From NCBI RefSeq assembly GCF_000993825.1, contig NZ_CP011114.1, positions 3,596,001 to 3,660,000 of the forward strand: DNA of 64,000 nucleotides, given 5' to 3'. The position numbers were made by a program, and so were the translations under genes. Within the stretch, counting starts at the first letter, position 1; every line of letters starts with the position of its first letter. A model generated the notes under the pieces. It worked only from the letters and a program-made list of their open reading frames with translations. It did no database searches and was not told the origin of the DNA. Positions 53,064 through 62,668 of the stretch are shown piece by piece. This DNA comes from Paenibacillus durus ATCC 35681 (GTDB lineage Bacteria > Bacillota > Bacilli > Paenibacillales > Paenibacillaceae).

Positions 53064-53656
53064 AAGCTGGGTTCCTCCTCTTCCTGAACGGTCCGTATGG
53101 AACGAATCACTTGCACCACAATATCCCGCCAGTCCGCGTATTGTCTGTACGGACAGTTGAAACTGCCCATCACCGTCTCGCCCTCAAGTTCAAAATAGAA
53201 CAAATTGTGATAGACCGGTTCATCCAGCGCAGGGCTTTTGAAATCAAAATAACCGATGCTTTTCCCGTTCACTTCTTCAAGCTGTTCGTCATAGAAAACG
53301 TTCGCCGGCTGCATTTTTTTCAGCATGGCTTTCATACCGGAGATCAGTCTTTGAACCCATTCGTCCTGCAGCTTTTGGTCCACCCGGTTTAACGTAAGAT
53401 TTACCGTGCCGGGCTCATTGCTCAAGACGATCTCTGGACGCTGTTCGTAAGGGTATTTTATTTTCTGCATCGCTACAGGCATTTCCTCGAAAGTGACGGG
53501 AAGGTACATCTTCAGCTTGTCTTCAAAAAAAGCACGTTCCACAAACTGGTAGCTTTCGTCTCCGATGCGAACAGGACCCGATAAGATATCCCTGGGCATT
53601 TTAGCCTGTTCCACTTGATTAAGCAGCGCTTGTATTTGTTCATCCTGAAAGCTCAC
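53060..53656 (-). CDS. unknown, PsbP/DcrB-like fold candidate
   Basis: About 198 residues from a GTG at 53656 (GGAGG seven bases upstream; the ATG two codons earlier abuts it). Segments YLPVTFEEMPVAMQKIKYPY and YFELEGETVMGSFNCPYRQY recall DUF1795/DcrB proteins found near spike genes. No signal peptide is present, so a cytosolic chaperone or adaptor for the hub is plausible. Coupled to the hub gene by ATGA overlap. Confidence 0.6.
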   Translation of the reverse strand: MSFQDEQIQALLNQVEQAKMPRDILSGPVRIGDESYQFVERAFFEDKLKMYLPVTFEEMPVAMQKIKYPYEQRPEIVLSNEPGTVNLTLNRVDQKLQDEWVQRLISGMKAMLKKMQPANVFYDEQLEEVNGKSIGYFDFKSPALDEPVYHNLFYFELEGETVMGSFNCPYRQYADWRDIVVQVIRSIRTVQEEEEPSL

Positions 53657-53688
53657 ATTCATTCCTCCCTTATCCGTTGGTATACGGG

Positions 53689-54489
53689 TTAATCTACGAT
53701 CATCCGCTGCGGGCCAAGGGCCGTTCTGCGTAAGGAATTCGCCCTTCCGGAATCCGATAAAATACGAGACAGCTCATTATGGATTTGCATATTGGAATAC
53801 TCCCTGTATGCTGATCCGGACCGGCTGGAGAGATAATACAAAATCGTCTTGCGTTCCACCCGCTCGGCATTCAGACACATTAAGGAGAACATCGTATCCT
53901 GCGGCTCAACGGCTCGGCTACTTAACATTTCTGCAGCAAAATAGTGTAAAATCTCGGGTCTAAGGGTGGCTTCCCGCTTCCCTGCATAATGGGCGGTAAT
54001 TGAACTCCACGTATTGTACTCAGTTGCCATATCGGAGAAATCCTGATAATCAGACCTTAATTCCGCTCCGGTCTTCAACTTGAAGCGGCCCAGTTCAAGC
54101 TCGTCCGTTCCCGATGATGCTTCGGCTGTCTCTACGAGAATTTCAGCAGAATAACGGGTAAAATCCGGCTGATCCACATCCTCCAGAAACCGCACCTTCA
54201 GCACCATCTCCCGCCCCGTTGCCGAATAAGAAACCTCCTGCTCCTCTTCCATCAGGTACAGCCGTCCGGCGTGCTTGATAATGCCTGGGGAGATGCATAG
54301 CACATGCTCCCTGACACTGACGTTTGTTCCCGCTATGATTCCGTCCGAGTAATCCTGGTAACGGATATCGAGGAAGGAGCGCGGATAGTCCCGCAGGTTT
54401 TCCAGCATGCCCGTCTTCAGAATCCGGCCTTTCTCAAATTTCGGTACGATGTGGGTAAACAATAACACTCCGCTCCTTTCGAGTGGCAT
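53689..54489 (-). CDS. probable baseplate-associated protein, unknown
   Basis: Up to 266 residues; GTG 54468 or TTG 54462 are possible starts because AAAGGAG lies inside the longer frame. The N-terminal half is strand-rich (LLFTHIVPKFEKGRILKTGM, LCISPGIIKHAGRLYLM), the C-terminal half helical. The strand-rich start is loosely like baseplate connectors such as TssK, a guess from shape and place only. It sits between the Hsp70-like gene and the spike genes. Confidence 0.55.
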   Translation of the reverse strand: MPLERSGVLLFTHIVPKFEKGRILKTGMLENLRDYPRSFLDIRYQDYSDGIIAGTNVSVREHVLCISPGIIKHAGRLYLMEEEQEVSYSATGREMVLKVRFLEDVDQPDFTRYSAEILVETAEASSGTDELELGRFKLKTGAELRSDYQDFSDMATEYNTWSSITAHYAGKREATLRPEILHYFAAEMLSSRAVEPQDTMFSLMCLNAERVERKTILYYLSSRSGSAYREYSNMQIHNELSRILSDSGRANSLRRTALGPQRMIVD

Positions 54490-54595
54490 ACGCCGTCTCT
54501 GCGCATAGGCTGCTTACGCGCACATACGCTTGCCTGCACACCATCCGCTTGTACGCATATGCGCCGTGTCCCTCTTGGGTACCGCCTGGCTGCCC

Positions 54596-57247
54596 TTATT
54601 TGGTTCCGTCAAAAAAATCCAGTTCGGACAGATCGCTCTCAAACGCGAAGAACCGTTTCGCGCCAAGCTCCAGAATTTCATTCTGCCGCGCGACCGGCAC
54701 AACGTGAAATCCCCAGCGGCTTCCACCAGCCAATACAAAATATTTAGTTTCGCCGTTGCGGATCGAATCCGTGTCATCCTGGGGAATCCCCTCGCCGTAC
54801 AGCTCCGCGATATTCTCGTATGTGACTTGCCGGAACTCGTTCGGACGGCGCTGGTATACATGACGCTGGCGGAGCGCTCCTCCGTGCGCAGTCAGGAAGA
54901 ATTCCACTTCAACCGCCTGCGACGGCCGGGAAATATAACCGCCGGAACGGCTCGGCGTCAGGCTCTCCACCAGTTCCTTCTCCTGACCGGTGTGCGTGTA
55001 CGCGCTGACCGTATAAGGAATCACCGGCACATGATCGGTAATGAATGGCTCAATCCGCCCCATTTTCTTCGCATTGAGATAACGGATCGCCCCGCGCACG
55101 CACGCCAGCTTCAGCTCCGGCACCCTGTCCTGCTCCGCGGCCTTTTGCCGGAATTCAATGCTGCGTCCCGGGACAAATTCCTTCAAGGCTTCACGGAACA
55201 CGTCGATGCGGCAGCTCTGACCGGTCAGCTTGATGATTGAATAATCCTGCAGACGCCCATCCTGATAGAAGTCCTCCAGAAACTTACGTACAATACCGTA
55301 AATATCCGCCTTGACCAACTGCTGGATTTCGCGAATGTTAAAGACGACGTCAGGCAGACTGTACTCATCCCGGAACCTTCCGTTCTCCACAACCGACACC
55401 ATCCACCGGTTCATGACTGCAATATTCAGGTCACTGTCGGCCGACCGCACCTGTTCCGCTTCGAAACGGCTTCGGAGAATACCCGTCCGCCGAAAAAATT
55501 CGCGCTTCATCTGCTCCGCCGCGTCCCACAGCAGATGGAAATTCCCGAGCACCCGCTGATATTCGTCGCGGCTGGCCTGCTCATACTGCCTGAACGCGGT
55601 CGGCAGAATCGCCTCAGCTTCACGGTAACGGCGTTCCAGCCCGGCATATACGGACTCCACGCCGTATTCATCGACGTACCGGTACACATCGCCGGACGGA
55701 ATACCGATCAGGGCGTCAATGTCCGTGTCGGGCAGGCGTGTCTCCGCCGCATAGTAGCCGGCGAATACGATTTTCATAAACTGCATAATCCGGTAGGTCA
55801 GATTGTTGCCGCCAAAATTGGTGTCCCCATTCTCATACGTGGTGTGGATATCCAGCTTGTAGGCAATCCGCCCGTCCTCGATCCTGAATCGGCATGACGA
55901 CAAATCCGTTGTTCCCCCGCCGCAATCGATAACCAGCGCCTGATATTCTTTTCCGTCGGCGAACGTTCCCTTGTCCATCTGGTCGGCCAGCGTATTGTAG
56001 AGGACAGCGAGTCCTTCGTCCAAAGTGTCCTTGGCTTCAATCCGGTACTCCGGCAGAATCTCGCTGAACATCTCGATGAACTGGGCCTTCAGCTTCACCG
56101 GAGAGGACAGATGCAGATGCCGGAACCGGCATTTGAACTGCTGCTCCGCAGTCCCGACCACATAGCGGATGAACGCGGCCAGTATCTCGCTGCGCGGAGC
56201 CCGCGCCGTATTTCCTTCCGGGTCCATCAGCTCTTCCGGCCGCTTGTAATCATTGACCCAGCGTTTGATGCCGCGCATAACCGTCGCCCGGCTGCCCGGC
56301 ACTCTGCCGCCCCGCAGCGCCTCTTCCCCGAAGGCATAGACAATATGCTGCGGATTCGCGCAGTCCTCCACACTGACGGCGGTCGGCAGCACTTCAATCC
56401 ACTCCCCACCTGGTCCGTCCGCTCCCGGGAAGGAGACGTAATTGACCGCATCAAGCAGGACATGCCCGGCGCCGTTCGGATCGGGTGCAGATACGTAGGT
56501 ACTGTCCAGATAAGCCCCCGCCGTAGTGTTGGAAGTGCCAAAATCAATAGCGAGCACCGCATCGGTCATCTCCGGCTTGCGGATGACAAGCTCTGCCACG
56601 GGAATGCGGACGGCGTGCAAGGTCGACGGCAGCAGCGGCTTGTCCCCGTAATAGGCATCGTACAAATATTCCGATTCCTGCCGTCGGAAGAACAATAGGC
56701 TGTATTGCTGGTTCGCGGTCAGCCGCAGCTCGGCCAAGCTATGCCGGGACAGAAAATAGACCCCCGCCTCCGTCTCGTCCTTAACCAGATTCAGCACACC
56801 GCACAGCCCGCCGAGCGCATTGACGATCAGCACATTGGATTCAGCCAGCCAATGAAGATCCGATTCCACCCGGTATCCGTCCATGCGGCCAAGCCGGATT
56901 TCCTCGTACAGCACGATTTTGGCCGGAACGCGAATATGTCCCGCTTCCAGCCGGTCGGTGCCAAGCCGCTTCTGCATCGCCGCTTCCAGCCGCTCGAACC
57001 CGCCCGGATGCGGTCTGCCGATCAGTTGGCTGCTGTCGGCCCCCCGAAACCGCAGAATCAGCGCGATTAATTCCTCGCGTTCGAGCCGCTTGGCAAGCCC
57101 TTCTACCAGCCGCTCTTTGTCACAGATGCCCCGGAGCTGAAACGTTGTCATCTGTTCCAGCTCCGTCCGCGTAAATCTGGCTGTGAACCGGACCCCAGCG
57201 CTCTCCATGGAGTGGTTGTACAGCCGATAGGTATAAGGTCCGTTCAT
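54596..57247 (-). CDS. Hsp70/actin-superfamily ATPase of the injection operon
   Basis: 883 residues. A ~225-residue N-terminal part precedes the ATPase: phosphate-1 loop AIDFGTSNTTAGAY (about 232-245) and phosphate-2 loop VIDCGGGTTDLS (about 437-448), with adenosine motif-like IKLTGQSCRIDVF later. There is no canonical substrate-binding domain. Such large Hsp70-like proteins occur in injection-system-like clusters of Firmicutes by my recollection. It may assemble or disassemble the machine with the J-protein upstream. C-terminal ~170 residues are strand-rich. Confidence 0.82.
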   Translation of the reverse strand: MNGPYTYRLYNHSMESAGVRFTARFTRTELEQMTTFQLRGICDKERLVEGLAKRLEREELIALILRFRGADSSQLIGRPHPGGFERLEAAMQKRLGTDRLEAGHIRVPAKIVLYEEIRLGRMDGYRVESDLHWLAESNVLIVNALGGLCGVLNLVKDETEAGVYFLSRHSLAELRLTANQQYSLLFFRRQESEYLYDAYYGDKPLLPSTLHAVRIPVAELVIRKPEMTDAVLAIDFGTSNTTAGAYLDSTYVSAPDPNGAGHVLLDAVNYVSFPGADGPGGEWIEVLPTAVSVEDCANPQHIVYAFGEEALRGGRVPGSRATVMRGIKRWVNDYKRPEELMDPEGNTARAPRSEILAAFIRYVVGTAEQQFKCRFRHLHLSSPVKLKAQFIEMFSEILPEYRIEAKDTLDEGLAVLYNTLADQMDKGTFADGKEYQALVIDCGGGTTDLSSCRFRIEDGRIAYKLDIHTTYENGDTNFGGNNLTYRIMQFMKIVFAGYYAAETRLPDTDIDALIGIPSGDVYRYVDEYGVESVYAGLERRYREAEAILPTAFRQYEQASRDEYQRVLGNFHLLWDAAEQMKREFFRRTGILRSRFEAEQVRSADSDLNIAVMNRWMVSVVENGRFRDEYSLPDVVFNIREIQQLVKADIYGIVRKFLEDFYQDGRLQDYSIIKLTGQSCRIDVFREALKEFVPGRSIEFRQKAAEQDRVPELKLACVRGAIRYLNAKKMGRIEPFITDHVPVIPYTVSAYTHTGQEKELVESLTPSRSGGYISRPSQAVEVEFFLTAHGGALRQRHVYQRRPNEFRQVTYENIAELYGEGIPQDDTDSIRNGETKYFVLAGGSRWGFHVVPVARQNEILELGAKRFFAFESDLSELDFFDGTK

Positions 57248-57281
57248 CCTTCACATGTCCTTTCTTCTGCCGCAGCCGCCA

Positions 57282-57971
57282 TTAATACAGCGCAATCGCA
57301 TCCATTCGCATAGTCGATTCCGTTCCCAGCACCCCGAAATGACGGCTCCAATAAAGCTCCGTTTGAAAGCGGGGCGGCAGGAACAGCTCCAGAATCAGCT
57401 CGACGCGGATGCGGGCAGCTTCATCCTCTTCCCGTCCTACATAGATGAGCAGTTCGTCCTTCTCTTCACAGTTGGCATAGATCACCGAGCCGGGGAACAG
57501 ACGCTTCATCATCTCCTTGAACAGATGCACAGCCTCCCCCGTTTCATACAGCCGCAAAATCCCTTCGGCCACCGTCTCCTGCTCCTCCCGCTCCAGCCTT
57601 GAGAAATACTCGCGAATCCGGCCGCCGAACAGCCCGCTGGCGATATCCCGCCGTACAAACCGGATATAATACTCCCGCCGGTTCATCCCCTGATACAAAT
57701 CGATTTCCGCTAGAAAATGCATCAAAAGATCAAACAGCGTATCCCGCAGTTCCTCGTCGCCGGTTAAATCCGGGGCGTACAAATCGCGGAAAATATCGTA
57801 AAACCGGTAGTAGGGGTTGATTTCGAGCATCTGCCCTGGCAGCACCGCATTCAGCTCCGGCAGACTCAGCTCCATATAAGGCGAGTAGGTCTCTGCCGGC
57901 ACAAACCGGATATCGGCGGCATCGGCCTGAAGATTGCGGATTCGCATCACGACATCCCAGATGTAATTCAT
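57282..57971 (-). CDS. unknown structural-type protein (about 229 aa)
   Basis: ATG at 57971 overlaps the upstream stop (ATGA) and has AAGGGG seven bases before it. It contains YYRFYDIFRDLYAPDL and YYIRFVRRDIASGLFGGRIR, then an alpha-beta tail (ELILELFLPPRFQTELYW). It and its upstream partner are coupled, as are wedge proteins of contractile machines; a TssG-like role is speculative. No membrane segment. Confidence 0.6.
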   Translation of the reverse strand: MNYIWDVVMRIRNLQADAADIRFVPAETYSPYMELSLPELNAVLPGQMLEINPYYRFYDIFRDLYAPDLTGDEELRDTLFDLLMHFLAEIDLYQGMNRREYYIRFVRRDIASGLFGGRIREYFSRLEREEQETVAEGILRLYETGEAVHLFKEMMKRLFPGSVIYANCEEKDELLIYVGREEDEAARIRVELILELFLPPRFQTELYWSRHFGVLGTESTMRMDAIALY

Positions 57972-59275
57972 ACCCACACCCCTTCACAGCGGTATTCGGG
58001 AAAATACATCTGTACCTCCGAGACGACAAAGCTCATCAGGTCGCCGATCATAAACGGCGGGATCGATTTCGCGCCTTGTGCCCCCGCCAAAGGCTTGAAC
58101 CCGAGCCGCATGACCAGCTTGCCTGCTTCCGTGCGCACGTTATCGCTGACAAACGGATTGAGCGGATAGGTCAGCGGCAAGGCTTCCCGCCGGTCCGGTT
58201 CAACAATCTCGACACCTTCCAGTTCCAGCACTTCGGCAGCTTCAAAAGAGTGAACAATGCGCGCGATCTCCGCCCTGGCGCGCACCACCATTGCCTGCTT
58301 GCGGGCATACCGTTCGGTAAAGCTGTCCCGCCGGCGGTTCGATACCAGCTTGTACAGCTGCCGTCCGAGCCGGGTCTCTACCGGCTTCGTGACCTTCAGC
58401 ACCTCCCAGACGCCCGCTTTCTCGCGCGGAGTCACAACGGTCAGCTCGTGCTCGGAGCGCTTGATATAGCGTACTTCCCCTTCACCTCCGGCCCGGACCA
58501 AATATCCGTGCTCCACACCGGTTTTGCGCAGGGACAGCACATGCTCATAATTCACCCGGTCAATGGCCGGAACGGGAAAGCCGCTGTTCTTCATCGACAG
58601 CCGCTCCACATTCCAGAGCGGAATTACCTCCTGGCGGCTGCAAGCATCGAACTCATCCAGCGAGACCGTAATCTCCCGGATTTCCTCATGCGATCCGGGC
58701 TCCCCTTCGCCCCCGGTCAGCAGCACATCGACGAATTTATGCGCGTAAGGATGGTTCACCGTCTTCCACGGAATTCCGTTGTCCAGAAACACATGATATA
58801 ATTTTTCAATTTCATGGATATACCTCTTGTCCTGTCTCAGCCGGATATCTATCCGGTAAGAGCCGGCATCCGTAACGACCTGGCCATGAAAGACGCGACC
58901 GCTTTGAATGAGCCGCTGCGCCTCGCCGGTCTCCATTTCCAGAAACAGCCCGAACAGCTTCAGCTCGCCGCCTTCGCGAATAACCGAAGCGACGCTGCTC
59001 ATATCCACCGTGTTGTCCGCATAATCCGACGGCAGCATCGGGTACAGGAACTCATGAATCGGGTCGAAATCCTCCCGGGAGCACATGGAGACGAAGATAT
59101 CGTACCGCTGGCCGTCGTCCTCCATTTCATGGAAGACGCGCTGCTCCAGCTTGCGGGTCATTTCTTCCTGATATTCCACCAGATTCAGGAACACACCGGT
59201 CATGAGATTTTTCAAAATCTGCCGCTGCTGAAGATCCTCCATCCTGCCAAGCCGGTCCTGTACAAGTTCCTTCAT
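57968..59275 (-). CDS. unknown structural-type protein (435 aa), 'normocyte-binding'-like
   Basis: 435 residues, mixed alpha/beta, no signal or membrane helix. Starts KELVQDRLGRMEDLQQRQIL and ends FMIGDLMSFVVSEVQMYFPE. To my recollection related clostridial proteins carry the misleading name 'normocyte-binding protein'. Size and coupling with the next gene would suit a baseplate wedge subunit; evidence is contextual. The ATG has GGAG eight bases upstream. Confidence 0.6.
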   Translation of the reverse strand: MKELVQDRLGRMEDLQQRQILKNLMTGVFLNLVEYQEEMTRKLEQRVFHEMEDDGQRYDIFVSMCSREDFDPIHEFLYPMLPSDYADNTVDMSSVASVIREGGELKLFGLFLEMETGEAQRLIQSGRVFHGQVVTDAGSYRIDIRLRQDKRYIHEIEKLYHVFLDNGIPWKTVNHPYAHKFVDVLLTGGEGEPGSHEEIREITVSLDEFDACSRQEVIPLWNVERLSMKNSGFPVPAIDRVNYEHVLSLRKTGVEHGYLVRAGGEGEVRYIKRSEHELTVVTPREKAGVWEVLKVTKPVETRLGRQLYKLVSNRRRDSFTERYARKQAMVVRARAEIARIVHSFEAAEVLELEGVEIVEPDRREALPLTYPLNPFVSDNVRTEAGKLVMRLGFKPLAGAQGAKSIPPFMIGDLMSFVVSEVQMYFPEYRCEGVWV

Positions 59276-59343
59276 CCCCCTCAGCTCCTCTCCCTTAAGT
59301 TCGCTGCTTCTTGCGCTGCTGCCATAGTACCCTATAAGTTCCT

Positions 59344-61149
59344 CTAAGCTCCTCCTGCAGCATCGCTTGTCTCCGCTGCATCCTTAGCCGCATCCTTAGC
59401 CGCATCCGGCGCAGGCTGCCCGGACCCAGGCTGTCCGGATGCAGGTTGCCCCGGTGCTGGCTGCCCGGACGCCTTGCCCGGAGCCTCATTTACTTCGGCT
59501 GCCTGTCCGGCCGCAGCTTGCTCTGCCGCAGCCTGTTCGGCAGCCGCCGCTTCCGCGGCAGCCTGTTCGGCTTCCTGCTCCTTGGCAAGCGCAGCCGCTT
59601 CCTCCTGCTGTTTGGCCATTTTCTTATCATCAATCTTCGAAATGGTACGTTCTACGGCCACTACGCTCTCCAGTTTTCCTATTGCCTGATAGATTTCCTC
59701 GGCGTCGTTGTAGGCATCAATCGCTCCATCGAAATCCTCTGCCGCCAGCAAACGTTTTCCCCGGGCTTCCAATTGTCCGGCGCGGATCTCCTGAATCTCC
59801 TGCTTCAAAGCCGCGATCTTGTCCTGGGTCTCCTGTTTCTTTTTGGTAATGATCTCGATCGCCGCATCATAACCGGCTTCCGTTGCCGCTGTATTCGCCT
59901 TGTTGTATAACGCCAGCGCCCCCATATAATCCTGACCCTGAAATTTCAGCGCCGCTTCATCCATTTGTTTTCGGATGCCGGCGTAGTCATCTAAACTTTT
60001 TAGCTTGTGCTCAATATCGTCGCTGTCGGAGGGCAGGTAGACGTTCGCCGCTTTTAATGCCTTTTCATAGCTGACTTTCGCATTCTCAAAATCACCCTTA
60101 TCCACGTATCCGTCGCCGTCAACCATTGCCTGGGAAATGTTCTGTTTGTTTACGTACAGCTTTTTGCTGATTTTGTCATTCGCTTTAGTGGCCGCATTTT
60201 TGGCTTCACTGTACGCTTTCAGCGATTTTTCGAAATCACCCATATGTGCGTAGTCATCACCCTGTTTTCCGTATTGAATCATATCTTCAATCGCCTCGGC
60301 CTTTTTTTCCGCCGCTTTCGCCGCGTAGATCCAGGCGCCGCCGCCCGCCAGCATCAGCGCCAGCGCCCCAATGGCGATCCGCTTGATCAGCTTGCGGCGG
60401 TTCTTCGGTTTCTCCTGAAAAATCTTGTCTATGTACACCGCCGCCGCCGTGTAATTCGGCACCGTCCGCAGCTGGCGGCTGAGAAGCACCTCTTCGAGCG
60501 TGTCGGTCAGCGCATTCGGGTCCTTCGCCTCTTCCAGCGCGCCCAGCATTTCCGCCAGTTCAACGTTCCCCCATAGACCGGGGGTGGCAAGCAGCAGAAT
60601 GTCCCCGTCGGCCAACAGGGTTTTCTTGGATAAGAAGCTCCGGATTTTCCCTGGTTTGCCAATATACTCAAGCAAATTCCCGCGTTCTTCATGAACGGTT
60701 GCCGCTTCCTCCGGGATACGCCCCTCATCCGCCATCGCTTGGGCCAGACTGTGATCCCTGCTGCGGAAATTCAGCCTGCCGCCGCGAAAGTGGTACAGCC
60801 TGACATTCCCGCATGAGGCATACACCATGCGCGTATAGTCCGTGACGACCGCCAACAGACTGGCTTTGAGCCGTACGCGGCGGCTCTCGAATTGCAACCA
60901 CTCCTGCGCATCCCGCAGACCTTCGCGCAAACGACGCTTTGACATGTACGGCTTTTCCATGAAATTTTCCAGTATGGCCTTTACCGCCATCTCGGCGCTC
61001 CTTACCTCCTGGTCGGTATCAAGTCCGTGGGCCAGAACATAACAAGCCATGTCATCCGTTTCCATATAAGCAAAATAATCGCGGTTGTCGATATGGGAGC
61101 CTGCTTCTGACACAAAGGCGGTCGTGAACTGGCTGTTCTCCTTGCGCAT
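59344..61149 (-). CDS. membrane-anchored PP2C-like pseudophosphatase with extended outer region
   Basis: 601 residues. Residues 1-240 follow the PP2C fold, but metal sites are lost: LAHGLD stands for DG, ASCGNVRLYH for GDSR, ATPGLW for SDGLW and VPNYTAA for DNAT. A membrane helix (GALALMLAGGGAWIYAAK, ~255-275) leads to a ~260-residue outer part with TPR-like repeats (GDFEKSLKAYSEAKNA, KGDFENAKVSYEKALKA). It ends in Ala/Glu/Gln-rich and GQPAPGQP-type low-complexity tails. It probably senses or scaffolds rather than dephosphorylates. GGGGAAGG precedes the ATG. Confidence 0.8.
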   Translation of the reverse strand: MRKENSQFTTAFVSEAGSHIDNRDYFAYMETDDMACYVLAHGLDTDQEVRSAEMAVKAILENFMEKPYMSKRRLREGLRDAQEWLQFESRRVRLKASLLAVVTDYTRMVYASCGNVRLYHFRGGRLNFRSRDHSLAQAMADEGRIPEEAATVHEERGNLLEYIGKPGKIRSFLSKKTLLADGDILLLATPGLWGNVELAEMLGALEEAKDPNALTDTLEEVLLSRQLRTVPNYTAAAVYIDKIFQEKPKNRRKLIKRIAIGALALMLAGGGAWIYAAKAAEKKAEAIEDMIQYGKQGDDYAHMGDFEKSLKAYSEAKNAATKANDKISKKLYVNKQNISQAMVDGDGYVDKGDFENAKVSYEKALKAANVYLPSDSDDIEHKLKSLDDYAGIRKQMDEAALKFQGQDYMGALALYNKANTAATEAGYDAAIEIITKKKQETQDKIAALKQEIQEIRAGQLEARGKRLLAAEDFDGAIDAYNDAEEIYQAIGKLESVVAVERTISKIDDKKMAKQQEEAAALAKEQEAEQAAAEAAAAEQAAAEQAAAGQAAEVNEAPGKASGQPAPGQPASGQPGSGQPAPDAAKDAAKDAAETSDAAGGA

Positions 61150-61184
61150 GCTTACCTTCCCCTTTACATTTCTCCCCCCGAACT

Positions 61185-62051
61185 TCAGCAGGCGTCCTCC
61201 CGCAGAATCACTACGGTGGCGTTATCCTGGCCGCGCAGCCCTTTCGCCTCAATAGCGTCAATGATGTCTTCCGCCATATCCTGGGGCGTTTTCTGCTGCA
61301 GCAGAATTTGTTCAAGCTCAATTTCTGTCAGCGCTTCGTGTACACCGTCGCTTGCGAGCAGGACCAAATCATCGCCCCGAAGCGGCAACGGGTCCTCTCC
61401 GATCTCCATCCGCTCGAATCCCTCGTAGCCGAGATAATTCGTCAACTGGCGGCGGACCGGGCTGGATGCAGCCTCCTCGCGGGACATTTCCCCGGTGAGC
61501 ACCTTCTCCTCCAGCAGCGTTTCCGCCGTATGCTTCGAATTCACCGGCACGAACTCGCCGTTTCGAAAAAGGGTAATCAGACTGTCGCCTACAGCGCCGT
61601 AATACAGCTTGCCGCCTGTGATTACAGCCGCCGCCAGCGTCGTTCCTCCGCCCTGTCCATTCAGATTTTGCAGGATTTCGCGGTTGCTTTTCCGCGCGGC
61701 CCTGGCAAAGTATTCTTCCAGCTCGTCTGCCCGCTCCACTTTGGCGAATTCTCTTGTAAATGTTGTCACCGCCAAAGTGCTGGACATCCGTCCGTTCTGC
61801 AGGCCGCTGATCCCGTCGGCGACCACAGCCAGCGTCCCGACCGGCGTCGTCAGGCTGGCGAAATAATCGTCCTGCTCGGCGCGGCGGCCAATGGTCTGCC
61901 CGTTGCCGATCCGGATGGCTCCGGCCTGCCCCGGCCGCCGCCGGGGCGGAATCGCCGCTACGAATCCAAAACGGATAATAAGCAGTGCAATAATGATGCA
62001 AACTGCTATAGCCACAACAATATAAAAATCAACTGCACTCTCATAGTCCAC
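61185..62051 (-). CDS. membrane-anchored PP2C protein phosphatase
   Basis: 288 residues from the GTG at 62051, which has GAGGTGA upstream. One N-terminal membrane helix (IVVAIAVCIIIALLIIRFGF), then a PP2C domain with intact metal residues: RRAEQDDYF, VVADGISG, YYGAVGDSL, LLASDGVHEAL and GQDNATVVI. It should remove phosphate from Ser/Thr of proteins read by the two FHA proteins upstream. A matching kinase is not in the window. Such kinase-phosphatase-FHA circuits control type VI secretion in other bacteria. Confidence 0.88.
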   Translation of the reverse strand: MDYESAVDFYIVVAIAVCIIIALLIIRFGFVAAIPPRRRPGQAGAIRIGNGQTIGRRAEQDDYFASLTTPVGTLAVVADGISGLQNGRMSSTLAVTTFTREFAKVERADELEEYFARAARKSNREILQNLNGQGGGTTLAAAVITGGKLYYGAVGDSLITLFRNGEFVPVNSKHTAETLLEEKVLTGEMSREEAASSPVRRQLTNYLGYEGFERMEIGEDPLPLRGDDLVLLASDGVHEALTEIELEQILLQQKTPQDMAEDIIDAIEAKGLRGQDNATVVILREDAC

Positions 62052-62125
62052 TCTTTTCACCTCAAAAGTCAGGCTTGCAATTAACGCGCAGCATCCATTT
62101 GGCCTTGCGATTTCAGCCCGATGAA

Positions 62126-62650
62126 CTATCCGTTGTTCTCCCACTCAAAGTGCGGCCCGCACAGCGGAATAAAGATAAACTTGCTTCTCCCAAGCTGAAT
62201 GACATCGTACGCGTTGAGCTCCACCGGGGAATATACCGCTTCATTGTTATGATAAGCCAGCCCCGATGCATCTCCGGGCAGCAGAAAAAAGTTGCGCTTT
62301 TTCGGATCATACACAATGACGGCATGATTCCGGCGCGACACGGTGTTATCCCCGATAATACGGATATGCATTTCTTCTGCACGCCCGATAAAGTTCTTCT
62401 CGGCCATAATCCGGTAGTCCTGGCCCATCTGCGCTCCTTCAATGCACACCAGCCAGCCGGTTACCGGATGAATGCCGGTCGTCTCTCCGAGATACGGCAT
62501 CGTCTTATCCTCTTCCGCAGGAAGCGGAATTTGGCGCGCAGCCGGATCGCCCGCCGCCGCGGCTTGCACCACTGAGTGGCAATAAGGACATGTATTTCCA
62601 TGCTTACGTGTACTGAACATGTGTCCGTTCGGGCATCTTGTCAAACTCAT
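62126..62650 (-). CDS. FHA-domain protein with N-terminal zinc ribbon
   Basis: 174 residues. RCPNGHMF and CPYC form a probable Cys/His metal knuckle at 6-24. The FHA domain (about 80-165) has IGRAEEMHIRI, then VSRRNHAVIVYD with the SxxH phosphothreonine-binding motif and NAYDVIQLGRSKFIFIPL. It should bind a phosphothreonine peptide in the cytosol. Neighbours: FHA upstream, PP2C downstream. Confidence 0.87.
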   Translation of the reverse strand: MSLTRCPNGHMFSTRKHGNTCPYCHSVVQAAAAGDPAARQIPLPAEEDKTMPYLGETTGIHPVTGWLVCIEGAQMGQDYRIMAEKNFIGRAEEMHIRIIGDNTVSRRNHAVIVYDPKKRNFFLLPGDASGLAYHNNEAVYSPVELNAYDVIQLGRSKFIFIPLCGPHFEWENNG

Positions 62651-62668
62651 CGTATGTACTCTTCCCCC

